From Sphingobium sp. 15-1 (GTDB lineage: Bacteria; Pseudomonadota; Alphaproteobacteria; Sphingomonadales; Sphingomonadaceae), in contig NZ_JABXJG010000001.1 of the NCBI RefSeq assembly GCF_013375535.1, positions 1,550,001 through 1,614,000 on the forward strand: 64,000 nt of DNA, read 5' to 3'. The position numbers were made by a program, and so were the translations under genes. This document shows, piece after piece, positions 1 to 10,299 of the stretch. Under the pieces are notes generated by a model. The model was not told the origin of the DNA. It did no database searches and saw nothing but the letters and a program-made list of their open reading frames with translations. Position 1 is the stretch's first letter. Each line of letters opens with the position of its first letter.

Positions 1-390
1 GATCTGGAAACCGTGCTGGAGCCGGGCGACCTCATCACCGCCATCCGCCTGCCGCCGCTGCCGGCCGCCGTCCATTCGGCCTATCGCAAGGTGCGGGACC
101 GTTCGAGCTATGCTTTCGCCCTGGTCTCGGTCGCCGCCATTCTCGACGTGCAAGACGGCGCGATCGAGACCGTCCGTCTGGCATTGGGCGGCGTGGCGCC
201 CAAGCCCTGGCGCGCGGCCAGGGCCGAAGCGGTGCTGCGCGGGCGCGCTCCGTCCGACGCGGCGTTCCGCGAGGCGGCCGACGCCGAACTGGCCGAGGCG
301 CGGACATTGCCGGGCAACGCGTTCAAGCCCGACCTGCTCAGGCGCACGGTGATCGCGGTCCTTGGCGAATTGGCGGAGAAACGGGCATGA
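1..390 (+). CDS. paoB: Aldehyde oxidase FAD-binding subunit, C-terminal part (PaoB/YagS-like), 5' end outside window
   Basis: The reading frame is open from base 1 and ends at a TGA that overlaps the next gene, so the 5' part lies outside the window. The visible ~129 residues match the C-terminal domain of the molybdopterin dehydrogenase FAD subunits (CO-dehydrogenase flavoprotein C-terminal fold): a typical [10 protein letters not shown] segment, then [12 protein letters not shown]. In PaoABC-type enzymes this subunit passes electrons between the iron-sulfur and molybdenum subunits. The overlap with a PaoC-like gene supports the assignment. The family is clear; the exact substrate is not. 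Confidence 0.88.
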   Translation, partial: DLETVLEPGDLITAIRLPPLPAAVHSAYRKVRDRSSYAFALVSVAAILDVQDGAIETVRLALGGVAPKPWRAARAEAVLRGRAPSDAAFREAADAELAEARTLPGNAFKPDLLRRTVIAVLGELAEKRA

Positions 391-2702
391 GCAAGCTGCA
401 AAACGCCATCGTCGGCGGGGTTCGCGCGGTGCTGGGCCAGGTTCCCGCCGGATGGCTGCCCGGCGGCAAGCCCGACCCCCTGATCGAAAGGCGCGTGACG
501 CTGGGCACGCAGCAGCCGCGCCTGGACGGGCCTGAAAAGGTCAGGGGCGCCGCCCGCTTTGCCGCCGAAATACCTTTGGACGGCCTGCTGTTCGCGGCGT
601 TCGTCCATTCGACGATCGCCCGCGGCACGATCACGCGCCTCGACGTCGCCGCTGCTGAGGCCGCGCCCGGCGTGCGGCTTGTGATGACGCACCATAATGC
701 GCCCGAAATGGCGGTGCCGCCGCCAATCGGCCTCACCAATCTGAAAGCGGCCGGCAACAATATCCTGCCCGTGATGCAGGACGCCGCGATCCGCTGGAAC
801 GGGCAAGTCGTCGCGGTCGTGCTGGCCGACACGCAGGAAGAGGCCGATCATGCCGCCACCCTTGTGACGGTCGCCTATCAGCCCTCCCCCGCCCGCACGC
901 GCTTCGACGACGGCAAGGCCAAAGCGAAAACCCCGGCTTCCATTCTGATCGAGAAGAATCCGGTCGCCGTCGGGGATGCCGAAGCGGCGCTTGCCCAGGC
1001 GACGTACAAGGTCGATTCCGTCTATCGCACGCCCTGGCAGAATCACAATCCGATCGAGCCGAACGCAGCCACGGTCCTGTGGGACGGCGACCCGCTTCTG
1101 GTCCATGACGCGACGCAGATGATCCACGCGACGGCCATATCCCTCGCCAGGATTTTCGGCATCAAGGAGGATCAGATCCGCGTCCTGTCCCCCTTCGTGG
1201 GCGGCGGTTTCGGCAGCAAGGGACTGTGGGACCATCAGATATTGGCGATAGCGGCGGCCCGGCTGGCAAAACGTCCGGTCAGGATCATGCTGTCGCGCAA
1301 GTCCATCCACCGGCTGATCGGCGGACGCTCCGCCACCGAACAGCGTTTCGCGCTGGGCGCGGACGCCGACGGCAAGCTGAAAGCGATCATCCATAGCGGC
1401 TATTCCGTAAAGCCCGGGCACAGCGTCTGCGACGAGCAGTTCAGCTTGACGGGCCGCACGCTCTATGCCGCCGAAACCTTCAAGATCGAGCAGCGCCATA
1501 TCGATCTGGATCTGCTCGCCAACAGCTTCATGCGCGCGCCGGGGGAAGCGGTTGGCACCTTCGCCCTCGAAAGCGCGATGGACGAGCTGGCGCATGCGAT
1601 GAACATCGACCCCATCGAACTGCGGCGGCGCAATGTCGCGCATCGCGCGCCCTTGTCCGGCGCCCCGCATTCGCAGAGCGACATGATGCAGGCCTATGCC
1701 ATGGGAGCCGAGCGTTTCGGCTGGGACCGGCGATCGGCGGAGCCTGGGACACAGCGGGACGGCGAATGGCTGATCGGCATGGGCTGCGCCAGCGGCACCT
1801 TTCCCTATGCCCGCATGCCCGGCATGGCGGCGCGGATCACCATCAACGCCAGCGGCCAGGCGACGGTCGCCAGCGCCGCTCATGAAATGGGCATGGGCAC
1901 GACGACGGTGCAGCGTCAGCATGCCGCGGACCGGCTGGGCCTGCCGCTGGAAAGCGTCATGGTGGAGATCGGGGATTCCAGCCTGCCCTTCGGCAGCATG
2001 GCCGGCGGTTCGTCCCAGACGGCATCGCTTGGTGCGGCGATCAGCGCCGCAAGCGCGAAACTCATCCCGGACCTGATCCGGCTGGCGGGCAATGACACGC
2101 CGCTTGCGGGCCTGAGAGCGGCCGAGGTCGAGGCGGCCGATGGCGGCCTGCGCAAGATCGGTGACCCGTCGCGTCACGAAAGCTATGCCTCGATCCTGCG
2201 CCGGGCGGGGCGGAAAAGCGTGAGCGCAACCGGCCAGAGCGGGCCGCCGCTGGAAATGCTGAAATTCGCGATGCACAGCACTTCCGCGATTTTCTGCGAG
2301 GTCAGGGTCAGCCGGGTGACGGGCGAGGTGCGGGTGTCGCGGATCGTCGGCGCCTTCGATTGCGGCCGCATCCTCAACCCGCAGACGGCCGCCAGTCAGT
2401 TTCGCGGCGGGATCATCATGGGCCTGGGCCTTGCGTTGAGCGAGGAAACGCTGCTCGACGAACGCAGCGGGCGGATCATGAGCGGTTCGCTGGCCGACTA
2501 TCATATCCCGGTTCATCTCGACGTACCGGAGATCGACGTGCTGTGGACCGACATCCCCGATCCGCGCGCGCCGATGGGTGCGCGCGGCATCGGGGAAATC
2601 GGCGTGGCGGGCGTCGCGGCGGCCGTTGCCAACGCCGTCTTCAACGCGACCGGCAAGCGCGTCCGCGACCTGCCGATCACGTTGGACAAGGTTCTGCCCT
2701 GA
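387..2702 (+). CDS. paoC: Molybdenum-cofactor-binding subunit of periplasmic-type aldehyde oxidoreductase (PaoC/YagR-like)
   Basis: A 771-residue protein starting at an ATG that overlaps the stop of the FAD subunit gene. It has the two-part layout of xanthine oxidase family large subunits: an a/b-hammerhead region at about residues 40-160, then the Moco-binding domain. Visible landmarks are F-V-G-G-G-F-G-S-K near residue 270, R-A-P-G-E-A-V-G near residue 380, and the C-terminal A-R-G-I-G-E-I-G, whose Glu is the catalytic base in this family. The end, [10 protein letters not shown], closely resembles E. coli PaoC. It probably oxidises aromatic or other aldehydes to acids. No Moco chaperone gene follows it here. 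Confidence 0.93.
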   Translation: MSKLQNAIVGGVRAVLGQVPAGWLPGGKPDPLIERRVTLGTQQPRLDGPEKVRGAARFAAEIPLDGLLFAAFVHSTIARGTITRLDVAAAEAAPGVRLVMTHHNAPEMAVPPPIGLTNLKAAGNNILPVMQDAAIRWNGQVVAVVLADTQEEADHAATLVTVAYQPSPARTRFDDGKAKAKTPASILIEKNPVAVGDAEAALAQATYKVDSVYRTPWQNHNPIEPNAATVLWDGDPLLVHDATQMIHATAISLARIFGIKEDQIRVLSPFVGGGFGSKGLWDHQILAIAAARLAKRPVRIMLSRKSIHRLIGGRSATEQRFALGADADGKLKAIIHSGYSVKPGHSVCDEQFSLTGRTLYAAETFKIEQRHIDLDLLANSFMRAPGEAVGTFALESAMDELAHAMNIDPIELRRRNVAHRAPLSGAPHSQSDMMQAYAMGAERFGWDRRSAEPGTQRDGEWLIGMGCASGTFPYARMPGMAARITINASGQATVASAAHEMGMGTTTVQRQHAADRLGLPLESVMVEIGDSSLPFGSMAGGSSQTASLGAAISAASAKLIPDLIRLAGNDTPLAGLRAAEVEAADGGLRKIGDPSRHESYASILRRAGRKSVSATGQSGPPLEMLKFAMHSTSAIFCEVRVSRVTGEVRVSRIVGAFDCGRILNPQTAASQFRGGIIMGLGLALSEETLLDERSGRIMSGSLADYHIPVHLDVPEIDVLWTDIPDPRAPMGARGIGEIGVAGVAAAVANAVFNATGKRVRDLPITLDKVLP

Positions 2703-2848
2703 CGCCTGACCGGCGGCTCCGCGACGGCGGACGCCCCCGGCCGGAGCGCTCTGAAAGGTCGAGCCTTTCCGGCCCATCTAGGCTAATATGGCCCCTGCTC
2801 GTCCATTTCTGGACTCGATCCGGCACGATATGCCGGAGAGGTGTCGTC

Positions 2849-3634
2849 ATGCGGGGCCGGAGCGGAAAATCGGCACCCCAGGAAAGGGGGTCAGGCGCGT
2901 TGGCCGCCTTGGCCCCTTTTTGTCTCCGCAGAGCGGTGCTTTTCGGCCTGCTGTTTTGCGCCCTTCCATGCCTGGCGGGGCCTTTCGAGGATGCCGCCGC
3001 CGCTTACCGGCGCGGCGACTATGCCAACGCCCTGCGCCTGTTCCAGTCGCTGGCGGATGACGGCGATCCGCGCGCGCAGAACAGCCTGGGCCGCATGTAT
3101 CTTCGCGGCCAGGGCGCGGGGCAGGATTATAAGGAAGCGATGAAATGGTTCCGCCGCGCCGCCGCGCTGGGCGTGGCCGACGCCCAGTTCAATCTGGGCG
3201 AGATCTACCTGCGCGAATTCGGCGTCGAGCAGGATCTGGTGGAAGCGGCGCGATGGTATACCAGGGCCGCCGAACAGGGGCATATCGGCGCGCAATTCAC
3301 GCTGGCGGTCCTTTACATGATCGGCCGGGGCGTCACCAGGAACCAGCTAAAGGCCGTCTATTGGTTCGAGCGCGCCGCGTCCCAGGGCAATGCCGATGCG
3401 CAAGTGCAGCTCGGCTCGATCTACGGCGCCGGTCAGGGCGTGCCCCGCGATCCGGTGGCGGCCTATAAATGGTTCTCTTTGGGCCAGGCCAATGCCCGCA
3501 CGCCCGCGCTCCGCGCCAAGGCCAACCAGAATATGGACCGCCTGTCCCGCGGCATGACCCAGGCGCAGATTGCGGAGGCGCAGCGTCAGGTTCGCGAATG
3601 GCAGCCGGTTCCCGCCAGGGGGGGCCAGTCATGA
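2849..3634 (+). CDS. Exported Sel1-repeat (SLR/TPR-like) protein
   Basis: A 261-residue protein. I chose the ATG at 2849 because a GGAG lies about ten bases upstream; the frame stays open further upstream but only as a shadow of paoC. A basic N-terminus and the hydrophobic segment [16 protein letters not shown] (about residues 28-44) form a signal peptide. Residues 45-240 hold about five Sel1-like repeats of 36 residues, with recurrent A-x-x-W-Y/F-x-R-A-A and L-G-x-x-Y-x-x-G-x-G-V motifs. Such proteins scaffold protein interactions. Its stop overlaps the start of the hybrid kinase gene (ATGA), so it is probably translated with the kinase and may be an accessory or sensing partner; that role is inference. 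Confidence 0.85.
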   Translation: MRGRSGKSAPQERGSGALAALAPFCLRRAVLFGLLFCALPCLAGPFEDAAAAYRRGDYANALRLFQSLADDGDPRAQNSLGRMYLRGQGAGQDYKEAMKWFRRAAALGVADAQFNLGEIYLREFGVEQDLVEAARWYTRAAEQGHIGAQFTLAVLYMIGRGVTRNQLKAVYWFERAASQGNADAQVQLGSIYGAGQGVPRDPVAAYKWFSLGQANARTPALRAKANQNMDRLSRGMTQAQIAEAQRQVREWQPVPARGGQS

Positions 3635-6435
3635 GCGAACCGGGGCCCCTTCCCTCCACCGTCTCGACCGGCTCCGGACGCTGGCTGAAGGGCGGCGTCA
3701 AATATTGGTTCGCCGTGATGGTCGGGATCGTCAGCCTGCTGCTGACGCTGGGCGTCTGGCAATGGCTCGCGATCGAGCAGGGCCGGTCGGCCGAGACCGA
3801 ATTCACCTTGGAAGCCGAACAGCGCGCCGAAGGCATCAAGCGGCAATTCTTCTCCGAAACCAGCGTGATCCGGGCTCTGCTGGGCTATTATCAGGCATCC
3901 GAGGATGTCGCCCCGGATGAGTTCAAGGCCTTCGCCAAAGTCTATCTGACCGGCCTGTCCAGCCTCGATTCCGTCCAGTGGGTACCCTATGTCCCCCGCG
4001 GTAAGCGCCAGGATTGGGAAGCGAAGGGCGCGCACGCCAATGGCGGAACCTTCCGCTTCACCCAGATCAACGCCCGGGGCGGAACGATAGAGGCGGACCG
4101 GCGCGACGCCTATTTCCCAGCGCTCTACGCGGAATCCGCGATGGGCGGCGCGCCGGAGATGCCGGGCTTCGACTGGGGATCGGACCCGTTCGCGCGCGCG
4201 GCGATGCTGGCTGCCCGCGATAGCGGCGAAATCAGCGCCGCCGCCCATATCCGCCTGCCGCAAATGGGCGATGACGCCCCCCGCATCGCCGTGTTCGCCC
4301 CGATCTACGATGGCGGGGAGCAAATCGCCGTCGATCAGCGGCGCGCCCATCTCAAGGGCTTCGTGGTGGCCGTGCTGCGCATCGGGGACGTGATCCAGAG
4401 CGCGATCGACCTGATGCCCAGGAAGGGCGTGGACCTCTATCTGCTCGATTCCTCCGCCCCGGCGTCGCAGCGGGTGCTGCTGTCGGTCATGGCGCCCGGC
4501 AGCAAGACGAAGCGGCCGCCCGGCGCCGGTCCCGCCATGGATTCGGACCTGTTCCATTCCAGTTCCCTGGTCATCGGCAACAGCGTCTTCACCATCTACA
4601 GCGCGGCGACCGACGCCTATGGCGACAAGCGGGGCGCGACCACGCCCATCATCGCGCTCGTCGGGGGCATGGCCGTCACGCTGATCCTGTTCATCTACCT
4701 CGTCTCGCTCGCAAACCAGCGGGCGCGCACCGAACAGGTGGTGGCGCAGCGCACGGCGGAGCTGCGCGGCGTCAACATGCGGCTGGAGGAGCGTACGATC
4801 CAGTTGGAGGAATCCGAGACGGAATTGCGCACGGCCAAGAACCGGGCGGAGGAAGCCACCCGCGCCAAGAGCCAGTTCCTTGCCAATATGAGCCATGAGA
4901 TCCGCACCCCCATGAACGGCGTGATCGGCGCGGCGGAATTGCTGAGCGATACAAGGCTGACCGCGTCGCAGCGCGAATATCTCTCCATGATCACGCAATC
5001 GGCGGACGCGCTGCTCCACCTGATCAACGACATTCTCGACTTTTCGAAGATCGAGGCGGGGCGGCTGGAACTGGAGCATGTCGCCTTCAGCCTGCGCGAC
5101 GAGCTGGCCGACACTTTGCAGGCCTTTGCCGGGCGGGCGACCGAAAAGGGGATCGAACTCGCCTGCCATGTCGGGTTCGGCGTCCCGGACGCGCTGGAGG
5201 GTGACCCGCACCGGCTGCGGCAGGTGGTGATCAACCTTGTCGGCAACGCGCTGCGCTTCACCGAGCGGGGGGAGGTCGTCATGGACGTGGCGGTCGAAGA
5301 GACGGCGGATGAGCAGATTCGGCTGCACTTCGCGGTCAGCGACACCGGCCCCGGCATCGCGCCGGACAAGCGGAAACTGATCTTCGAGGCCTTTTCCCAG
5401 GCCGACACCTCCTTCACCCGCCGCTTCGGCGGCACTGGCCTTGGCCTCACCATCGCCTCGCAACTGGTGCAGCTCATGGGTGGGCGGCTGGAACTGGACA
5501 GCAGCGTCGGCCGGGGCAGCGTCTTCCATTTCACCATCCCCTTCGCGCTGGCGCAGGGCGAACCGGCGAGCGAGCCCGCCGAACCGCCCTCGCTGCACGG
5601 CCTGCCTGTCCTGATCGTCGACGACAACGCCACCAACCGCCGCATATTGGACGAGATGATCCGTGGCTGGGGCATGAAGCCGCTGGTGGTGGAGAGCGGC
5701 CCCAAGGCGCTGACCGCGCTGCGCAACGCGGCGGGGATCGGCCGACCGCTGCGGCTGGTGCTGCTCGACATGATGATGCCGGACATGGACGGCTTTGCCG
5801 TCGCGAAGGAAATCGCCCGGGGCAAGGAAGCCGACCGGCCGGCGGTGATCATGCTCTCCTCCGCGCAGAAGGACGAGATGACCCGCCGCACCGGGGCGAT
5901 CGGCATCGGCGCCTTCCTGCTGAAGCCCGTGCGCCAGTCCGAACTGCTGGAAACCATATTCGCCGTGCTGAAGGTGACGGTCAGCGAAGAACCGGTCCTG
6001 CCGGAGCCTGCGCGGGACGACCGCCCGTCGCTGCATGTGCTGGTGGCGGAGGATAATGCCGTCAACCAGCGCCTCGCGCTCCGCCTGCTGGAAAAGCGGG
6101 GACATAGGGTGAAGATCGTCGGTGACGGCGCCCAGGCGGTGGAGGCTCTGGCGCAGGAGAGTTTCGACGTGGTGCTGATGGACGTGCAGATGCCGGAAAT
6201 GGACGGATTCCAGGCCACCGCCGCCATTCGTGAACGGGAACGCGGCACCGGGGAACATATGCCCATCGTGGCGATGACGGCGCATGCGATGCGCGGCGAC
6301 CGCGAACGCTGCCTGGAGGCGGGGATGGACGACTATATTTCCAAGCCGCTACGGGCGGAGGATTTTTACGAGGTTGTGGAGGGGCGGTTCGCCAGCGCGG
6401 CGAAGCCCCATAGCGAGGAAGGGTCCGGGCCATGA
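3631..6435 (+). CDS. CHASE-domain hybrid sensor histidine kinase with two receiver domains
   Basis: 934 residues; the start at 3631 overlaps the previous stop. Order of parts: membrane segment about 25-47; periplasmic CHASE-type sensor about 70-310; second membrane segment about 337-358; a coiled linker; HisKA with N-M-S-H-E-I-R-T-P (phospho-His422); HATPase_c with N-L-V-G-N-A-L-R-F and G-T-G-L-G-L; receiver 1 about 657-775 (L-L-D-M-M-M-P-D, Asp713); receiver 2 about 798-915 (L-M-D-V-Q-M-P-E, Asp851). CHASE domains sense small extracellular ligands, which are cytokinins or adenine derivatives in the best-known cases; the ligand here is unknown. The neighbouring Hpt and receiver-dehydrogenase genes make it the probable top of a phosphorelay. 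Confidence 0.93.
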   Translation: MSEPGPLPSTVSTGSGRWLKGGVKYWFAVMVGIVSLLLTLGVWQWLAIEQGRSAETEFTLEAEQRAEGIKRQFFSETSVIRALLGYYQASEDVAPDEFKAFAKVYLTGLSSLDSVQWVPYVPRGKRQDWEAKGAHANGGTFRFTQINARGGTIEADRRDAYFPALYAESAMGGAPEMPGFDWGSDPFARAAMLAARDSGEISAAAHIRLPQMGDDAPRIAVFAPIYDGGEQIAVDQRRAHLKGFVVAVLRIGDVIQSAIDLMPRKGVDLYLLDSSAPASQRVLLSVMAPGSKTKRPPGAGPAMDSDLFHSSSLVIGNSVFTIYSAATDAYGDKRGATTPIIALVGGMAVTLILFIYLVSLANQRARTEQVVAQRTAELRGVNMRLEERTIQLEESETELRTAKNRAEEATRAKSQFLANMSHEIRTPMNGVIGAAELLSDTRLTASQREYLSMITQSADALLHLINDILDFSKIEAGRLELEHVAFSLRDELADTLQAFAGRATEKGIELACHVGFGVPDALEGDPHRLRQVVINLVGNALRFTERGEVVMDVAVEETADEQIRLHFAVSDTGPGIAPDKRKLIFEAFSQADTSFTRRFGGTGLGLTIASQLVQLMGGRLELDSSVGRGSVFHFTIPFALAQGEPASEPAEPPSLHGLPVLIVDDNATNRRILDEMIRGWGMKPLVVESGPKALTALRNAAGIGRPLRLVLLDMMMPDMDGFAVAKEIARGKEADRPAVIMLSSAQKDEMTRRTGAIGIGAFLLKPVRQSELLETIFAVLKVTVSEEPVLPEPARDDRPSLHVLVAEDNAVNQRLALRLLEKRGHRVKIVGDGAQAVEALAQESFDVVLMDVQMPEMDGFQATAAIRERERGTGEHMPIVAMTAHAMRGDRERCLEAGMDDYISKPLRAEDFYEVVEGRFASAAKPHSEEGSGP

Positions 6436-6809
6436 GCACGCTTCTTGATTGGACCAAGGCGCTGCAAAATGCCGATGGGGATGAGGCTTTGCTGATCGAA
6501 CTGGCGGGCGTCTTCATCGACGAATGTCCGGAGATGATGCGGCAGGTCCGCGCCGCGATCGACGGCAGGGACGCGCAGGAACTTCGGCGCACCGCGCACA
6601 GCCTGAAAGGGTCGGCGCATCTCTTCGCCGCGTCGGAGGCGGGGGCCGCCGCCTTCCGCCTGGAGGAAATGGGCGCGGACAGCAATTTCCGGGACGTGGA
6701 AGACGGCTGGAACCTGTTGCGCTTCGAAGTGGAAGGCTTGCTGACCGAGCTGATCGCGCACGTCGGCAACCGCAATTCGGATGAGACCCAAGATAGGCAA
6801 AACTCGTGA
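6432..6809 (+). CDS. Histidine phosphotransfer (Hpt) protein
   Basis: A 125-residue all-helical protein starting four bases before the end of the hybrid kinase gene (ATGA overlap). The Hpt signature H-S-L-K-G-S-A lies at residues 56-62, with His56 the expected phosphate acceptor, inside the standard R-x-x-A-H-S-L-K-G-S context. It has no other domain. By position it should shuttle phosphate between the kinase receivers and the receiver of the next gene. Stand-alone Hpt proteins usually link a hybrid kinase to a separate response regulator, and here the only adjacent regulator is the dehydrogenase fusion. Confidence 0.92.
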   Translation: MSTLLDWTKALQNADGDEALLIELAGVFIDECPEMMRQVRAAIDGRDAQELRRTAHSLKGSAHLFAASEAGAAAFRLEEMGADSNFRDVEDGWNLLRFEVEGLLTELIAHVGNRNSDETQDRQNS

Positions 6810-6825
6810 AATGGGGTGAAAGGTC

Positions 6826-8475
6826 ATGACGCACAAACGCATCACCGTCCTGCTGGTCGAGGATAATCCGGTCTATTCGCGGCTGATCGAGAAACTGCTT
6901 GGCCGATCCGACAATCCGGTGTTCGAAACCGTGATCGCTGGCACGCTGGAACAGGGGCTGGAACGGCTGGCCGTGGGCGGGATCGATGTCGTCCTGCTCG
7001 ACCTGATGCTGCCGGACAGCACGGCGCTCGACACTTTCTACCGCGTCCGGGCGCACGACATGCAGACCCCGATCATCGTCCAGAGCGCGATGGACGATGT
7101 GGGCCTGGCCAGCAAGGCGGTGGAAGGCGGGGCGGAGGATTATCTGCTGAAGGACGGCATCAACAGCGCGACGCTGGTTCGGTCGATCCATTATGCCATG
7201 GAACGGACCCATGCGCGCGGGGCGGAATGGTCGTCGGCCATGCTGCACCTCGCCCAGCAGCAATTTCTGAAGGCCGCCCACATCGCCGGGCTGGACCCCA
7301 ATATCCGGCAGCGCCTGCTGTTCCCCGAACGGACGCAGATCGCCGCCCTGCCCTTCAAGCGCGACGGCATCGACCAGGTCGAAACCGTCTTCGCCTATCG
7401 GGTGCAGCATGTGCTGACCATGGGGCCGACCAAGGGCGGCCTGCGCTATCATCCCGACGTCAGCCTGGGCGAAGTCGCCGCGCTTTCCATGTGGATGACC
7501 TGGAAATGCGCGCTCGCCAAATTGCCTTTCGGTGGGGCCAAGGGCGGGGTCCGGGTCGATCCCGGCGCGCTCAGCAAGGACGAGCTGGAACGGCTGACCC
7601 GCCGCTACACCTCCGAATTCATTGGCATGATCGGGCCGGACAAGGATATTCCCGCGCCCGACATGGGCACCGACGCGCAGGTCATGGCCTGGATCATGGA
7701 CACTTATAGCGAGCATGTCGGCTATTCCGTCCCATCCGTCGTGACGGGCAAGCCGGTGGTGCTGGGCGGATCGCTGGGCCGTCATGAGGCGACGGGACGG
7801 GGCCTCGCCTATCTGGTGAGCGAGACCTGCCGCCAGATCGGCCTGGACCTCAACGGCGCGACCGCCGTGGTGCAGGGGTTCGGCAATGTCGGCATGCACG
7901 CCGCCACCTTCCTGGCCGAAGCCGGGGTGAAGATCATCGGCATCAGCGACGTCAGCGCGGCGCTGCACAATCCCAAGGGGCTGCCGATCGATCTCCTCAA
8001 AAACCATGTCCGCCAGCACAAGCAGCTTTTCGGCTGTCCTTATGGTGAGATCATCCCCAGCCGCGACCTGCTGGAACTGCATTGCGACATATTGGCGCCC
8101 TGCGCCTTGCAGAACCAGATCACCGCCGAAAACAGCTCGCGCATCAATTGCCGCATCGTGGCGGAGGGCGCCAACGGCCCCACGACGCTGGAGGCGGACG
8201 ACATGCTCCAGGCGCGGGGCATCATCGTGCTGCCCGACATATTGGCCAATGCGGGCGGCGTCATCGTGTCCTATTTCGAATGGGTGCAGGGCCTTCAGAA
8301 CCTGACCTGGCCGCTGGAGGAGATCAACATGCGCATGCGCGACATATTGACCGACGCGCTGGCCCGCACGCAGCGGCGGGCGCAGGCGGAGAAGGTCGAC
8401 CTGCGCACCGCCGCCATGATCGAGGCGCTGAGCCGCGTGGGCGCGGCCAATCATCTGCGCGGCCTGTTCCCCTGA
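6826..8475 (+). CDS. Response-regulator receiver domain fused to Glu/Leu/Phe/Val dehydrogenase (REC-GDH)
   Basis: 549 residues in one uninterrupted frame; GAAAGG lies six bases before the ATG at 6826. Residues 5-125 are a receiver domain: acidic pair E12-D13, phospho-acceptor Asp59 in L-L-D-L-M-L-P-D, and Lys109. After a short helical linker, residues from about 137 to the end are a full-length small-subunit glutamate dehydrogenase. K203 (K-G-G-L-R-Y-H-P), K227 (M-T-W-K-C-A), K239 (G-G-A-K-G-G) and D279 (A-P-D-M-G-T-D) keep the 24-12-40 spacing of K89/K113/K125/D165 in Clostridium symbiosum GDH. The NAD-binding loop is Q-G-F-G-N-V-G. The enzyme should interconvert glutamate and 2-oxoglutarate, or a related amino/keto acid pair, under phosphorelay control; the control is inference. 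Confidence 0.92.
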   Translation: MTHKRITVLLVEDNPVYSRLIEKLLGRSDNPVFETVIAGTLEQGLERLAVGGIDVVLLDLMLPDSTALDTFYRVRAHDMQTPIIVQSAMDDVGLASKAVEGGAEDYLLKDGINSATLVRSIHYAMERTHARGAEWSSAMLHLAQQQFLKAAHIAGLDPNIRQRLLFPERTQIAALPFKRDGIDQVETVFAYRVQHVLTMGPTKGGLRYHPDVSLGEVAALSMWMTWKCALAKLPFGGAKGGVRVDPGALSKDELERLTRRYTSEFIGMIGPDKDIPAPDMGTDAQVMAWIMDTYSEHVGYSVPSVVTGKPVVLGGSLGRHEATGRGLAYLVSETCRQIGLDLNGATAVVQGFGNVGMHAATFLAEAGVKIIGISDVSAALHNPKGLPIDLLKNHVRQHKQLFGCPYGEIIPSRDLLELHCDILAPCALQNQITAENSSRINCRIVAEGANGPTTLEADDMLQARGIIVLPDILANAGGVIVSYFEWVQGLQNLTWPLEEINMRMRDILTDALARTQRRAQAEKVDLRTAAMIEALSRVGAANHLRGLFP

Positions 8476-8567
8476 GCGACGGCGCCAGCTTGCCGGATCT
8501 GGGATTGGGACGATGGCCGCAAGGCAAGATGCTTGCCACCGCCAGCAGCGCTCTTTAGCCTGCGCCA

Positions 8568-9737
8568 GTGACGAAGATCGAGCGTATCGGAATGCCGCTG
8601 GCGAGGCGCATCGCCCTGTCGGCCCAGGGCTTTGGCGCCAGGCGCGGCGAAGCCGCCCGGCCCATCCATCTCCAGCGAATATTGGACCGGCTGCACCTGC
8701 ATCAGATCGACAGCGTCAATGTCCTGGCCCGCGCCCATTATCTGCCGGCATTTTCGCGGCTGGGCGCCTATGACCGCGCCGATCTCGACAGGCTGGCCTG
8801 GGGTACGGGCCAGCGGCGGAAGCTGTTCGAATATTGGGCGCATGAGGCATCCCTTCTGCCCTTCGCCATGCACCCCTTGCTGCGCTGGCGCATGGCGCAG
8901 GCCGATCGCGGCGAGGCGGGATGGGGCCGGATGCGCCTCTATGCGACGGAGCGGCGGGCGGAGGCGATGGCGCTGCTCGACCGCATCAGGGTGGACGGCC
9001 CTTTAGCGACATCGGACTTCGAAGCGCATAAGGGGCAGTCGGGCTGGTGGGAATGGAGCGACACCAAGCGGACGCTCGAATGGCTTTTCTGGGCAGGGCA
9101 CATCACGACAGCCACCCGCCGCCGCAGTTTCGAGCGGGTCTATGACCTGACCGAGCGGGTCATTCCGGACAATATCCTCTCTCTGCCCACCCCGACCGAG
9201 GCCGAGGCCCACCGCGCCCTGATCGAGCGCGCGGCGGCGGCGCACGGCATCGCGACCGAACGCGAGCTGCGCGACTATTTCCGCCAATCGCCCGAGGAAG
9301 CGCGCCCCGCCATCCATGCGCTTGCCGAGGAGGGCGTGCTGATCCCGGTGGAGGTGCCCGGCTGGCGACATGCCTGGCTGCACCGCGATGCCCGCCGCCC
9401 ACGGCGGATCGAGGCGCAGGCCCTGCTCGCGCCGTTCGACCCGCTGATCTGGGAGCGCGACCGGGCCGAGCGGCTTTTCGGCTTCCGCTATCGGATAGAA
9501 ATCTATGTTCCGGCGGAAAAGCGGCTGCATGGCTATTATGTGCTGCCCTTCCTGCTGGGCGACCAGTTGGTGGCGCGGGTCGACCTGAAGGCGGATCGCC
9601 AGGCGTCGCGGCTGATCGTGCAATCTCTCCACCTCGAACCCGATGCCCCCGGTCATAGCCGTGACGCCCTGCGGTCCGAACTGGCGAGCATGGCGGATTG
9701 GCTGGGGTTGGATGCCGTCCATTCGCCGTCGACATGA
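8568..9737 (+). CDS. ycaQ: YcaQ/AlkX-family winged-helix DNA glycosylase
   Basis: 389 residues from a GTG at 8568; an in-frame ATG at 8592 (residue 9) is an alternative start. The protein matches the HTH_42/YcaQ family, whose members unhook interstrand DNA crosslinks and excise bulky alkylated bases. The catalytic Q-x-D motif of the YcaQ branch is present as Q46-I-D48 within H-L-H-Q-I-D-S-V-N-V-L-A-R-A-H. Further family landmarks are G-R-R-K-L-F-E-Y-W-A-H-E-A-S near residue 90 and L-L-A-P-F-D-P-L-I-W-E-R-D-R near residue 290. It is separated by 92 bases from the REC-GDH gene and is not obviously part of that system. Confidence 0.88.
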   Translation: MTKIERIGMPLARRIALSAQGFGARRGEAARPIHLQRILDRLHLHQIDSVNVLARAHYLPAFSRLGAYDRADLDRLAWGTGQRRKLFEYWAHEASLLPFAMHPLLRWRMAQADRGEAGWGRMRLYATERRAEAMALLDRIRVDGPLATSDFEAHKGQSGWWEWSDTKRTLEWLFWAGHITTATRRRSFERVYDLTERVIPDNILSLPTPTEAEAHRALIERAAAAHGIATERELRDYFRQSPEEARPAIHALAEEGVLIPVEVPGWRHAWLHRDARRPRRIEAQALLAPFDPLIWERDRAERLFGFRYRIEIYVPAEKRLHGYYVLPFLLGDQLVARVDLKADRQASRLIVQSLHLEPDAPGHSRDALRSELASMADWLGLDAVHSPST

Positions 9738-9856
9738 TCTGCCGGTCGCCGCGCCGTGACTTGGCGCGCACGCCGCTTCCCAACTCGTCGCAAATCGGTT
9801 GCCTTGCATCGGCCGACTGGGGAATAGCGGTTGGGAGAAAATAGGGGACGCTGTTC

Positions 9857-10180
9857 ATGAAGCTTGGTTCGTTCATTTGCGCCGTGATGATGGGCGCGTC
9901 GTTCTTGCCGGGTGTAGCGCTGGCCGACGATCCGAACGATCCCACGATGCGCAGCGCCGCGGCGCGGGCGCGCGACAGCGCGATCATCAAGCGCATGAAC
10001 CAGCAGCAGCTCGCCTATGTGCGCCAGCGCGACGCCAGGAACAGGCAGAGCTATCGCGTGCGGCAAAGCGATCGCGACGCCTATGCCGAAGCCCGCGCCG
10101 ATTATGCCCGCGAGATGGCGGCCTGGCGCCGCGCAGTGGCCGCCTGCAATGCGGGCCGCTGGGAATATTGCGACAACTGA
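9857..10180 (+). CDS. Small exported hypothetical protein
   Basis: 107 residues. A signal peptide ends near A-L-A-D-D (residue 24). The mature part is a highly charged Arg/Gln/Ala-rich helix, about residues 30-90, with repeats such as R-Q-R-D-A-R-N-R-Q and D-R-D-A-Y-A-E-A-R. It ends in two cysteines (A-A-C-N-A-G-R-W-E-Y-C) that could form a disulfide. I recognise no domain. It stands alone, 119 bases after ycaQ and 119 bases before tas, and may be a periplasmic protein. Confidence 0.7.
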   Translation: MKLGSFICAVMMGASFLPGVALADDPNDPTMRSAAARARDSAIIKRMNQQQLAYVRQRDARNRQSYRVRQSDRDAYAEARADYAREMAAWRRAVAACNAGRWEYCDN

Positions 10181-10299
10181 ACCGGCCGCGCCGTCGGCGC
10201 ACTTCAAAGCAGCCGCGCTCAACGCTCTATGAAATTATCTTGAGTGACCCGCCTTCGTCAGCCGTTATGGAGGGGCCGAAATCTGGATAGGGATCGGCC

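Noticed and set aside
108..2777. Very long minus-strand open frame opposite the aldehyde oxidase genes
   Set aside because: It mirrors the high-GC coding frame of paoB/paoC, has no recognisable domain and a His/Arg/Gly-rich composition. The plus-strand product has clear family motifs throughout.
3586..6285. Long minus-strand open frame opposite the hybrid kinase
   Set aside because: Third-position GC bias keeps the antisense frame open. The translation is His/Arg/Gln-rich and lacks any domain.
7240..8475. Internal ATG that would make the dehydrogenase a separate gene
   Set aside because: No ribosome-binding site precedes it, and the helical linker runs continuously from the receiver into the dehydrogenase. 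A single fused product is the simpler reading.
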